64,000 nucleotides of DNA from assembly GCF_013149295.1 (NCBI RefSeq), contig NZ_JABGCB010000004.1, positions 186,001-250,000 of the forward strand, written 5' to 3'. The notes below the pieces were generated by a model. That model was not told the origin of the DNA. It searched no databases and saw nothing but the letters and a program-made list of their open reading frames with translations. The number at the start of each line of letters is the position of its first letter. The first letter of the stretch is position 1. This DNA is from Novosphingobium sp. SG751A (lineage in GTDB: Bacteria > Pseudomonadota > Alphaproteobacteria > Sphingomonadales > Sphingomonadaceae). Positions 34,301 through 42,254 of the stretch are shown here, piece after piece. A program made the translations under genes and the position numbers.

Positions 34301-34627
34301 GGATTTTCCTCTGTCTGGCGATGGCAGCTTGCAAAAGGAAACTGGCGGAACTCGTCGCCCATGTCAATAAAAAGGAATATCGTTCTGTTTGATGGAATGG
34401 TCGGCGATTGTAGTCCGATTGGAATTTACCCGGCCCCCAATCCGCTTAACCACATGACTTTCAATGCCAATGGCGTGCTCTCGCTCTTTTTCGCCGGCCC
34501 GCGATGTAAGCCAATCACCAAGGCGCGTCTCCGGGCTTTGCTGTGCCCGGCGCCTGTGGCATCCCCGCCTCACGCCGATTTCCGCAGGGAAACAGACGGT
34601 AAGACCAATTCGGGAAGAGAGAGAGCC
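34301..34627. promoter_or_regulatory. Divergent intergenic region with regulon palindrome
   Basis: A 327-base gap between the minus-strand aldehyde dehydrogenase and the plus-strand lactonase-like gene. It contains GGAATATCGTTCT at 34374-34386, matching the palindrome of the aromatic regulon and embedded in AATAAAAAGGAATATCGTTC, which closely resembles the -10/operator block at 22774-22793. No convincing -35 box was found on either strand. Nothing else recognisable is in the gap. Confidence 0.6.
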
Positions 34628-35884
34628 ATGACCATCCAACGCCGCGATTTTTCCAAAGGGCTGGCCGCCGTCGCCGCTCTGGCCAGCGCGCCCGCCATCG
34701 CCGCCGCGCCGCGCCGCGCCTATGCGCTTTATGCCGCCACGGGCAGCGTGATGGCATGGCGCAGCCTGAACACGGCCACCGGCGCGAGCGGTGAGGTCGG
34801 CTCGATCACCCTGCCTTCGCCGATCCAGTATGCATGGCCCCATCCCGATAGCCGGTTTCTCTATGTGGCCACATCGGATGCGCCGGGCGGGTCGGTGGGG
34901 GGCGGATCGATCCATCGGCTGGTCGCGCTGAAGATCGGACGGGGCGGCGCGCTTTCACCCCATGGCGAACCGGTGCTGCTCAGCCAGCGCCCGGTGCATA
35001 TGAGCGTGGACTCCAGCGGCCATTATGCGCTTTGCGCCTATAATGCGCCCGCCAATCTGTCGGTCCATACGATCCGCCCGGACGGCACATTGGGCGAAAT
35101 GGTGGCGCAGGTCGAGAAGCTCGACCTTGGGATTTACGCCCATCAGATCCGTATGATGCCGGGGGGCAAATCGGTACTTCTGGTGACGCGGGGCAACAAT
35201 GCCTCGGCCACAAAGCCGGAAGATCCCGGCGCGCTAAAAACCTTCGATTTCGACCATGGTCATTTGCACAATGCGCAAAGCATTGCCGTGGGGGGGCGGG
35301 GCGGTCTGGGGTATGGCCCGCGCCATGCCGATTTCCACCCGTATCTGCCAATTGCCTATGTCGCCATCGAGCGGCAGAACCAGTTGCACACGCATCGCAT
35401 CATCGGCGCTCATCTGGCGCCCGAACCCGAACTGATCACCTCGACCACCGACCAGCCGCCCCAAGATGCTAATGGCGCCACGACCCTTGTGGGCGCGATC
35501 CATGTCCATCCGCGCGGCCATACACTCTATGTATCCAACCGCGCCAGTTCGACGGTTGAAGTCGATGGGCGCAAGGTCTTTGCGGGGGGCGACAATTCCA
35601 TCGCGGTCTTTGCACTCCATCCGCGTACCGGCCTGCCCAAGCTGGTGCAGCGGATCGACCCGCGCGGCTTTCATGTGCGCAGTTTCGCCATCTCGCCTGA
35701 TGGGCGGATGCTGGCGGCGGCCAGCATGGTCGACATGCCGCTGCGCGAAGGCGGTGTGACCCCGGCGGGCCTCAGCCTGTTTCGCATCCGACCCGACGGC
35801 ACCCTCGCCTTCCTGCGCAAGATCGACACGCCGGTCGGCAAGGAATCGCAATTGTGGACATCAATCCTGCCTGTCCCGGCCTGA
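34628..35884 (+). CDS. Tat-exported beta-propeller lactonase-like protein (6-phosphogluconolactonase YbhE/Pgl fold)
   Basis: A 418-residue seven-bladed beta-propeller protein of the lactonase (PF10282-like) family. A twin-arginine signal QRRDFSKGLAAVAALASA leads to a cleavage region near AIAAA. Repeated blade motifs include PDSRFLYVATSD, DSSGHYALCAYN, HPRGHTLYVSNRA and SPDGRMLAAASM. The true start is the ATG at 34628; the much longer open frame upstream overlaps the aldehyde dehydrogenase gene antisense and is not coding. Related proteins include carboxy-muconate cyclases and lactonases of aromatic pathways. Exported location makes hydrolysis of a lactone or scavenging role possible. Function is inferred at family level only. 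Confidence 0.8.
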   Translation: MTIQRRDFSKGLAAVAALASAPAIAAAPRRAYALYAATGSVMAWRSLNTATGASGEVGSITLPSPIQYAWPHPDSRFLYVATSDAPGGSVGGGSIHRLVALKIGRGGALSPHGEPVLLSQRPVHMSVDSSGHYALCAYNAPANLSVHTIRPDGTLGEMVAQVEKLDLGIYAHQIRMMPGGKSVLLVTRGNNASATKPEDPGALKTFDFDHGHLHNAQSIAVGGRGGLGYGPRHADFHPYLPIAYVAIERQNQLHTHRIIGAHLAPEPELITSTTDQPPQDANGATTLVGAIHVHPRGHTLYVSNRASSTVEVDGRKVFAGGDNSIAVFALHPRTGLPKLVQRIDPRGFHVRSFAISPDGRMLAAASMVDMPLREGGVTPAGLSLFRIRPDGTLAFLRKIDTPVGKESQLWTSILPVPA

Positions 35885-36006
35885 CTGTGGCCACGGAACG
35901 GGACAGCCCAGACCTGTTTGGTTTGGGTTTGCCCGAGCCTGTTAATGCCCGGCCACAAGACCGCAAAGGCAGGCCAGCCCACCTGTGCGGGAGGACCGAT
36001 ATAGTG

Positions 36007-36912
36007 ATGAAATGCAGAATGTTGATGGCGGGCCTCATGGCGCTGGCCATGCCCGTCCTGGCTCAACAGCCGGGACCGCAACAGCGCGGGCCCCAGTCCT
36101 ATGAACAGCAACAGCACAATCAGGCATGGGCCACCCGCAAGATCGCGCTTTCCCCCCTGCGCAAGGAATGGGTGACGATCCGGCGCGGCAATCGCACCCT
36201 GCGCGCGATGGTTACCTATCCAACCACCGCGCGCAAAGGGCCTGTCGTGCTGGCGGGCCATGAGGTGTTCGGCCTGACCGATTCCACGCTCAACACCGCG
36301 GTTGAGATTGCCGCGATGGGCTATGTCACCATCACGCCTGATTATCTCTCGGCCTATGCCCCCGATGGCGGCGGCACATCCTCGATGGGCACGCGCGCAA
36401 GCGAAACCTCCACCGCGCTGGCCGATGCCGAGGTCGATGCCGACATCAACGCCTGGGCCGATTACGGGCTGAAACTCGGCCGGTCGAACGGCACCTTCGC
36501 GATTGTCGGCCTGTCATGGAGCGGCGGGGCGGCCTTTCGCTATGTGGCGGGGCCGCATGTGAGCCCGGCGCTGCGCGGCGTTTTCGTGTTCTATGACGTC
36601 GGCCCGCCCACCACGCATCAGGGTCAGTACCACATCACGCCTGAACCCGGCACCTTTCCGGTCAAGCATTTTTCGGTGCCCGTCTATGGCTTCTATCCGG
36701 ATCAGGACACGCGCGTGATGAAGGCATTGCCCGCCACGGTAGAGGCAATGAGGCAGGCGAACAACCGCTTCTATCCCGAAATCTACAAAGGCGCCGACCA
36801 TGCCTATATGCGGGTGGGCGAGGACCCGGCCGACCCCAATCCGGCCAATATTGACGCTGTGCGCGCCAGCCTTGCCCGGATTGGGCGCTTGCTGGGCCAG
36901 CTCAGCACATAA
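36007..36912 (+). CDS. Secreted dienelactone hydrolase-family protein with serine nucleophile
   Basis: A 301-residue alpha/beta hydrolase. A Sec signal peptide (MLMAGLMALAMPVLAQQ) precedes the dienelactone-hydrolase fold: VVLAGHEVFGLTDSTLNTA, the nucleophile elbow IVGLSWSGGAAF, and the late histidine in YKGADHAYM. Classical dienelactone hydrolases have cysteine at the elbow; here it is serine, as in many esterase-like relatives. The start is ATG 36007 (GTG at 36004 is possible). It is 122 bases after the lactonase-like gene and convergent with the LysR gene. Export suggests action on an ester or lactone outside the cytoplasm; the true substrate is unknown. Confidence 0.82.
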   Translation: MKCRMLMAGLMALAMPVLAQQPGPQQRGPQSYEQQQHNQAWATRKIALSPLRKEWVTIRRGNRTLRAMVTYPTTARKGPVVLAGHEVFGLTDSTLNTAVEIAAMGYVTITPDYLSAYAPDGGGTSSMGTRASETSTALADAEVDADINAWADYGLKLGRSNGTFAIVGLSWSGGAAFRYVAGPHVSPALRGVFVFYDVGPPTTHQGQYHITPEPGTFPVKHFSVPVYGFYPDQDTRVMKALPATVEAMRQANNRFYPEIYKGADHAYMRVGEDPADPNPANIDAVRASLARIGRLLGQLST

Positions 36913-36927
36913 GGGCGGCGCTAAGCC

Positions 36928-37839
36928 CTATGCCTCCTGATCGCCGGCCTGGATGCTGGCGATCAGGTCGGCGCGCAGCCATTGATGCGCCGGGTCGCGG
37001 TGGCTGCGTTCATGCCATACGGCCAGTTTGGTAAAGCCGGGCACCGCCAGCGGCAAAGGCCGCCGCACCAGCCCGGCCACCCCGTCGAGCAGCCGCGTGG
37101 GCACGGTGGCTACCAGATCGGTGCGCGCCAACACCTGCACCAGCACGAGAAAACAACTGGCCGAAAAGCTGACGCGCCGCTCACGCCCCATGGCGGTCAG
37201 CGCGCGGTCCACCACGCCGAGAAACGCATCGCCGCGCAGCGAAACCAGCCCATGATCGAGCGCGCAGAATTCGTCGAGAGTGATGTCCCGCTCCGCCGCC
37301 GGATGACCTTCGCGCAGGGCCAGCGAATAGGTTTCCTCATAGAGCCGCACCGCGTGAAGATCGGGCAGGGCGGCTTCGGGGGTGACCAGCGCAAGATCGA
37401 TCTGTCCCTGTTCAAACCCCGCCATCAGCCGCGCATCATCGTGGGAGTGGATCGCGATGCGGATGCCCGGCGCCGCGCGCCGCAGCCCTTCCAGCCAAGG
37501 CACCAGCACCGCCAGCTGCGCATAATCGGTGGCCGCGATGGAGAAGCTGGCCGTGCTGCTGGCCGGATCGAATTGCGGACGGGTGAGCATGCATTCCACC
37601 TCGCTCATCATCCGCCGCAGGGGCTGCGCCAGCGCCAGCGCGCGCGGCGTGGGCACGATGCCATGGCTGGAGCGCACAAACAGCGGATCGTCCAGCGCCA
37701 CGCGCAGCCGCCCCAGCATCCCGCTGACTGCGGGCTGGGTCAGGCTGAGCCGATGAGCCGCGCGGGTGACGCTGCGTTCGACCAGCAGGGCATCGAAAGC
37801 CTTGAGAAGATTAAAGTCGAGCTGCCTGATATCATTCAT
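36928..37839 (-). CDS. LysR-family transcriptional regulator
   Basis: A 303-residue LysR-type regulator. The N-terminal helix-turn-helix region DFNLLKAFDALLVERSVTRAAHRLSLTQPAVSGMLGRLR is of the NodD/PcpR-like subtype, followed by PLFVRSSHGIVPTPRA and an effector domain. The ATG at 37839 fits the family start; an in-frame ATG at 37854 is possible and neither has a strong ribosome site. It is divergent from the SRPBCC and Old Yellow Enzyme genes and so probably controls them, by the common LysR arrangement. The inducer is unknown. Confidence 0.87.
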   Translation of the reverse strand: MNDIRQLDFNLLKAFDALLVERSVTRAAHRLSLTQPAVSGMLGRLRVALDDPLFVRSSHGIVPTPRALALAQPLRRMMSEVECMLTRPQFDPASSTASFSIAATDYAQLAVLVPWLEGLRRAAPGIRIAIHSHDDARLMAGFEQGQIDLALVTPEAALPDLHAVRLYEETYSLALREGHPAAERDITLDEFCALDHGLVSLRGDAFLGVVDRALTAMGRERRVSFSASCFLVLVQVLARTDLVATVPTRLLDGVAGLVRRPLPLAVPGFTKLAVWHERSHRDPAHQWLRADLIASIQAGDQEA

Positions 37840-37933
37840 GCTGATGGACCACATTTCAAACCACGATTTGCCTTATAAAGGTGCAGCCCTCAGATGGCGA
37901 GCCTCGATTGAACAACAAGGCTTGCCCCCCCAA

Positions 37934-38455
37934 ATGCAGAATTCCATCCATTGGCCTGCGGGTTATACGCCCGGATTTACTGACAATTTCGTATCGAACG
38001 AACTCATCGTCGTCGGATTGACCGCCGCGCAGGTCTGGCCCTTTCTGGCCAACACCAAAGCGTGGCCGACCTATTACGAAAATTGCGCGGACATCGCCTT
38101 TCAAAACACCCACGGCCCGGTGCTGAGCCAAGGCGCGCGCTTTTCCTTCACCACCTTCGGCTTTGGCGTCGAGGCTGAAGTCACCGAATATATCGTGTCG
38201 ACCGCAACCACTCCGGGCCGCGTGGCCTGGCATGGCTGGTGCGGACAGGGCGAGGAGCGCCTCGACGTTCACCACGCATGGCCGATCGAGGATCTGGACC
38301 AAGGCCGCGTCCGCGTGTTGACGCAGGAAACCCAGAATGGCGGCCCCGCGCGGGCTTTGGCCGCCGCGCGACCCGATCCGATGATCAACGGCCATCAGGA
38401 CTGGATCAAAGGCATGATCGCCGCCGCCCGCGAAAATCGCAAGATCCCCGCATAA
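37934..38455 (+). CDS. SRPBCC-fold (polyketide cyclase/START-like) protein
   Basis: A 173-residue protein with the hydrophobic-cavity SRPBCC look: ELIVVGLTAAQVWPFLANTKAWPTYYENCADI near the N-terminus and repeated beta-strands (GARFSFTTFGFGVEAEVTEYI, RVAWHGW), ending in a long helix INGHQDWIKGMIAAAREN. The ATG at 37934 gives the most natural start; it lies about 95 bases from the LysR gene. It is 11 bases before an Old Yellow Enzyme gene. Such proteins bind small hydrophobic compounds; no reaction can be assigned. Confidence 0.75.
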   Translation: MQNSIHWPAGYTPGFTDNFVSNELIVVGLTAAQVWPFLANTKAWPTYYENCADIAFQNTHGPVLSQGARFSFTTFGFGVEAEVTEYIVSTATTPGRVAWHGWCGQGEERLDVHHAWPIEDLDQGRVRVLTQETQNGGPARALAAARPDPMINGHQDWIKGMIAAARENRKIPA

Positions 38456-38466
38456 GGAAGCCCCCA

Positions 38467-39582
38467 ATGTCTGCCCTGTTTACCCCCTTTACCCTCAAAG
38501 ACGTGACCCTGCGCAACCGCATCGGGGTGCCGCCCATGTGCCAGTACAGCGCCACGGCGGGCTTCGTTTCCGACTGGCATCTGGCGCATTACGCGGGCCT
38601 TGCCCGCGGCGGCGCGGGTCTGGTTATTGTCGAGGCCAGCGGTGTTTCGCCCGATGGCCGGATCAGCCCCGATTGCCTTGGCCTGTGGAGCGACGAGCAT
38701 ATCGCGGGCCTTGCCCGGATTGCCGCCGCGATCAAGGCTGCCGGCGCCGTGCCGGGCATCCAGATCGCCCATGCAGGTCGCAAGGCCAATGCCAACCGCC
38801 CGTGGGATGGCGACGATCATATCGCCCCCGAAGATCCGCGTTATTGGGAAACCATCTCGCCCTCGGCCATCGCCTTTGGCGGGGGGCTGCCGCGCGTGCC
38901 GCGTGAAATGACGCTGGCCGATATTGCCCGCGTTCAGGCCGATTTCGCCGCCGCCGCCCGCCGCGCCCGCGCCGCCGGTTTCGAATGGCTCGAACTGCAT
39001 TTCGCCCATGGCTATCTGGCGCAGAGCTTCTTTTCGCGCCACGCCAATCAGCGCACCGACGCCTATGGCGGCGATGCGGCGGGACGGGGGCGCTTCATGC
39101 TCGAAACGCTGGCGGCGGTGCGCGCCATATGGCCGGAGAACCTGCCGCTGACGGCGCGTTTCGGCGTGGTGGAATATGATGGCCATGATGAGGAAACGCT
39201 GAGCGATGCCATCGACCTGTCGGCCAAAATGCGCGATGGTGGGCTGGATTTCCTCAGCGTTTCCATGGGTTTTTCCACCATCGAGGCCAAAGTGCCATGG
39301 GGCCCGGCCTTCTTTGCCCCGGTGGTCGAACGGGTGCGTTCGGCGCTGGCCATGCCGGTGGGTTCGGCATGGTGCATCGATGCGGCCCATGATGCCGAAC
39401 ATGCCGTGGCCCATGGCCAGATGGATGTGGTGATGATGGGGCGCGCGATGCTGGCCAATCCGCATTACCCCTATGAACTGGCCATCGCGCTGGGTGAGGA
39501 AAAGCCTGCATCGCTGCTGCCCAACCCCTATGGCTATTGGCTGCAACGCTATCGCGGCGCGGGCAAGGGCGCGGCGCAGTAA
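38467..39582 (+). CDS. Old Yellow Enzyme-family NADH:flavin oxidoreductase (YqjM-like)
   Basis: A 371-residue FMN-dependent ene-reductase of the YqjM/thermophilic-like class. The marker cysteine region VPPMCQYSAT, the substrate-binding His pair region IQIAHAGRKANANRPW, and the barrel motifs ELHFAHGYLAQSFFSRHANQRTDAYGG and PNPYGYWLQRY are typical. AAGGAAG lies about 7 bases before the ATG. It follows the SRPBCC gene in an operon probably controlled by the divergent LysR protein. It would reduce an activated C=C bond, for example in an enone or a nitro-compound. Confidence 0.9.
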   Translation: MSALFTPFTLKDVTLRNRIGVPPMCQYSATAGFVSDWHLAHYAGLARGGAGLVIVEASGVSPDGRISPDCLGLWSDEHIAGLARIAAAIKAAGAVPGIQIAHAGRKANANRPWDGDDHIAPEDPRYWETISPSAIAFGGGLPRVPREMTLADIARVQADFAAAARRARAAGFEWLELHFAHGYLAQSFFSRHANQRTDAYGGDAAGRGRFMLETLAAVRAIWPENLPLTARFGVVEYDGHDEETLSDAIDLSAKMRDGGLDFLSVSMGFSTIEAKVPWGPAFFAPVVERVRSALAMPVGSAWCIDAAHDAEHAVAHGQMDVVMMGRAMLANPHYPYELAIALGEEKPASLLPNPYGYWLQRYRGAGKGAAQ

Positions 39583-39588
39583 GAGGTG

Positions 39589-39623
39589 GGGGCAGGCCGC
39601 CAGCCATCACGGCCGCCTGCCCC
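39589..39623. terminator. Bidirectional hairpin between convergent OYE and GH3 genes
   Basis: GGGGCAGGC (39589-39597) pairs with GCCTGCCCC (39615-39623); pairing extends inward with one mismatch. It lies directly after the OYE stop and just before the GH3 stop on the other strand. Confidence 0.6.
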
Positions 39624-39631
39624 TTATCGCG

Positions 39632-42154
39632 TCAAGGCGCGATAATCCCTGCCTTTTTCAGATCGCCCGGCGCCGAAGACGTCCCGATCCAGACCGTGAA
39701 GTCACCCTTGGGGATCACCCAGCCATGGGCCTTTTCATCCCAGACGCCCAGCGGATGGTGGCTGGCCGCCGGATCAATGGAGATGGCAACCTGCTTCGTC
39801 TCGCCCAGCGCCAGAGCGATGCGCTGATAGCCGATCATGCGGCGCGGCGGCTGCTTGGCGCCCAACTTGTCGGCGCTGGCGGGCAGGCCGACATAGACCT
39901 GAACCACCTGCGCGCCCTCACGCTTGCCGGTATTGGTGACGCTGGCGGAAACCTGCCAACCGCCGCCCGCACGGGCCACCACCGGCTTGCCCACCGCAAA
40001 GCTGGTATAGGACAGGCCATGGCCGAAGGGGAAGGCGAGGCAGGCGTTCGCCCCGTTGCTGACCGGGCAAGCCCCGCCGATATTGGCATCATACCAGCGA
40101 TAGCCGATCGCCAGTTGCTCGCTGTAGGTCACCGTTTGCAGTTTGCCATCGGCCGACATCGTGCCGGGGAACTGTGTGGGGCTGACATGATCGAGGAAAC
40201 CGTTGCCGGTGAAAGGCAGGCTGACCGGCAACTTGCCCGAGGGGTTGATCCGACCGAACAGGACATCGGCCACGATATTGCCGTCCTCTTGTCCCGGAAA
40301 CCACGCCTCGACAATCGCAGGCCCCTTGGCGCCCACCAACGAGGCGGGCAGGGCAACGCCTGCATTGTCTTTCAGCACCAGCACCGATTTGGCCGCAACC
40401 TTGGGGTTGGACACCAAGGCTTCGATCATCGCCACGGTGCCGCTGTTTTTGGCACGATTGTCGCCATCGCCGGTGGCGATCTTGTTTGAGCGGCCCGCAT
40501 ACCAGTCAAGGCTGCTGCCCGCCGAGGCCGGGGCGGCAAGCTGGTGGCCGGTCTGGTCGGTGAAGGTAGCGCGGTCGGCGCCTTCCTCCGAAATCGTGCC
40601 CGCCATCATCACCACGGCATCGGCGCCGGCGGCTTCGGCCTGCACCTGCGCGAAAGTGGCGCTTTGGCCGTCGATGGTGGCCGATGTGTTGGCGTCATCG
40701 ACAAGGATCAGCCGGACTGAAGCGCCGCCATTGCCCAGATCCGCCAGCGCCGCGCGCAGGCCCGCCAGCGGGGTGACGGTGTAATTGGGCACAACGTCTG
40801 AACTGCCGCCGCCCGCGCCCATCGGCTCGCCCACCACCGCGCCGCCCGCCACGGCCTGCTGGGCATAGACCTGACTGGCCTTGCCAATCAGCACCAGCTT
40901 GTGCAGATCCTTGCGCAGCGGCAGCGCGCCGTTGTTTTGCAGCAATACGGTGGCCCGCCCGCCAATCTCGCGCGCCTTGTGGCCGCCTGCGGCAAAGTCG
41001 ATCGGGCGGCGTTCCAGCTTGCGGTCGAAAATGCCCAGCTTGAAGGTCTGGGTATAACGCCGCTCCAGCGCCTCATCGACACGCGCCTGCGTCAACTCGC
41101 CCTTGTCAAGCGCGGCGCGGATCTTGGCGGGCGCCCAGTGCAGGGGCAGGGGCATTTCATGGTCCGCGCCATTGGCGAGTGTTGCCACCGTGCTTTTCAT
41201 CGCGAAAAAGTCGGATTGGACATAGCCGGTAAAGCCCCAATCCTTGCGCAACACATCGTCGAGCATCGTGCGATTTTCGCAGGAGGACTGACCGTTGACG
41301 TAATTATAGGCGCACATCACCGCCGCAACCTTGCCGTCCTTGACCGCCATTTCGAACGGCAGCAAGTACAGTTCGCGCAGGGTCTGTCTGTCCACTGTCT
41401 CCTGAATGGTCTGACGATTGGTTTCCTGTTCATTGGCCGCATAATGTTTGACCATGGCGATCAGCCCGCGCGACTGGATCGCCTTGATTTCGGCCACGGC
41501 CATGGAGCCGCTCAGATAGGGGTCCTCGCCGAAATATTCCATGTTGCGGCCAAGAATCGGCAGGCGGGCAAGATTGACGCCGGGGGCCTCGAACACATGC
41601 AGGCCCAGATCGAGCATTTCCGTGGCGATCACCTCGCCATACATGCCCGCGACCGCCGGATCGAACGAAGCAGCCGCGCCAATGGCCGAAGGCAAAGCAG
41701 TCGCTTTGGCCGAGCTGGGATGGGTATAGGCGGCAGAGATATCACCGAAACCGGGCATATGCAGCATGGTCTTGCCGGCATCAGGCGAGACGCAATCGTT
41801 CTGGCCCAGACCCACCGGGCCGTTGGTTACGCGAAAGGTGGGAATGTCGAGCGCGGCAATACCCGTGACATGGCGCCCGCCAAGGCATGCGGGCAGGTCA
41901 GGCAGGATCTCGGGCTTGGCCCCGGTCAGCTGCTGCAGCTTCTGATCCAGCGTCATGGCCGAAATCAGCAATTTCGCGCGCCGCCTTGCCACCGCCTCGC
42001 GCGTGGCGTCATCGGGGGCGCTCTGCTGTTCGGCAATAATGGTCGCCGTCATCCAAGGGTTGGCGGTCTGCGCCTGCGCCGATTGGGCGCCCGCTGTTGC
42101 GATCACCGTCATCGCCGCGCCATAGGCCCATCGGCTGTTCCATTTCCGTGCCAT
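39632..42154 (-). CDS. Glycoside hydrolase family 3 beta-glucosidase-like enzyme, exported
   Basis: An 840-residue GH3 enzyme. A signal peptide (residues 1-29, ending QSAQAQ) precedes the (beta/alpha)8 domain with LARLPILGRNMEYFGEDPYLSG, AMVKHYAANEQE and the catalytic nucleophile Asp315 in GYVQSDFFAMKS. The second alpha/beta domain follows, then a C-terminal fibronectin III-like domain (ASVTNTGKREGAQVVQVYVG). Last gene of a minus-strand glycan locus, about 100 bases after GH92. GH3 enzymes remove terminal beta-linked sugars, mostly glucose or xylose. The SDF rather than SDW at the nucleophile is a mild variant. Confidence 0.9.
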   Translation of the reverse strand: MARKWNSRWAYGAAMTVIATAGAQSAQAQTANPWMTATIIAEQQSAPDDATREAVARRRAKLLISAMTLDQKLQQLTGAKPEILPDLPACLGGRHVTGIAALDIPTFRVTNGPVGLGQNDCVSPDAGKTMLHMPGFGDISAAYTHPSSAKATALPSAIGAAASFDPAVAGMYGEVIATEMLDLGLHVFEAPGVNLARLPILGRNMEYFGEDPYLSGSMAVAEIKAIQSRGLIAMVKHYAANEQETNRQTIQETVDRQTLRELYLLPFEMAVKDGKVAAVMCAYNYVNGQSSCENRTMLDDVLRKDWGFTGYVQSDFFAMKSTVATLANGADHEMPLPLHWAPAKIRAALDKGELTQARVDEALERRYTQTFKLGIFDRKLERRPIDFAAGGHKAREIGGRATVLLQNNGALPLRKDLHKLVLIGKASQVYAQQAVAGGAVVGEPMGAGGGSSDVVPNYTVTPLAGLRAALADLGNGGASVRLILVDDANTSATIDGQSATFAQVQAEAAGADAVVMMAGTISEEGADRATFTDQTGHQLAAPASAGSSLDWYAGRSNKIATGDGDNRAKNSGTVAMIEALVSNPKVAAKSVLVLKDNAGVALPASLVGAKGPAIVEAWFPGQEDGNIVADVLFGRINPSGKLPVSLPFTGNGFLDHVSPTQFPGTMSADGKLQTVTYSEQLAIGYRWYDANIGGACPVSNGANACLAFPFGHGLSYTSFAVGKPVVARAGGGWQVSASVTNTGKREGAQVVQVYVGLPASADKLGAKQPPRRMIGYQRIALALGETKQVAISIDPAASHHPLGVWDEKAHGWVIPKGDFTVWIGTSSAPGDLKKAGIIAP

Positions 42155-42254
42155 GCCTGTCCACTCCCACTATGTTTTCTCTGTTGGGTGGAATCATTGG
42201 TAGGGCCAATTCTTACAAAAAGCCAGATCAATAATGGAAATTGGCTAAGGCATC

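Noticed and set aside
32912..34627. A 990-codon reading of the lactonase-like gene starting inside the aldehyde dehydrogenase region
   Set aside because: The first 572 codons are antisense to the aldehyde dehydrogenase and non-protein-like. The Tat signal at the ATG at 34628 marks the true start.
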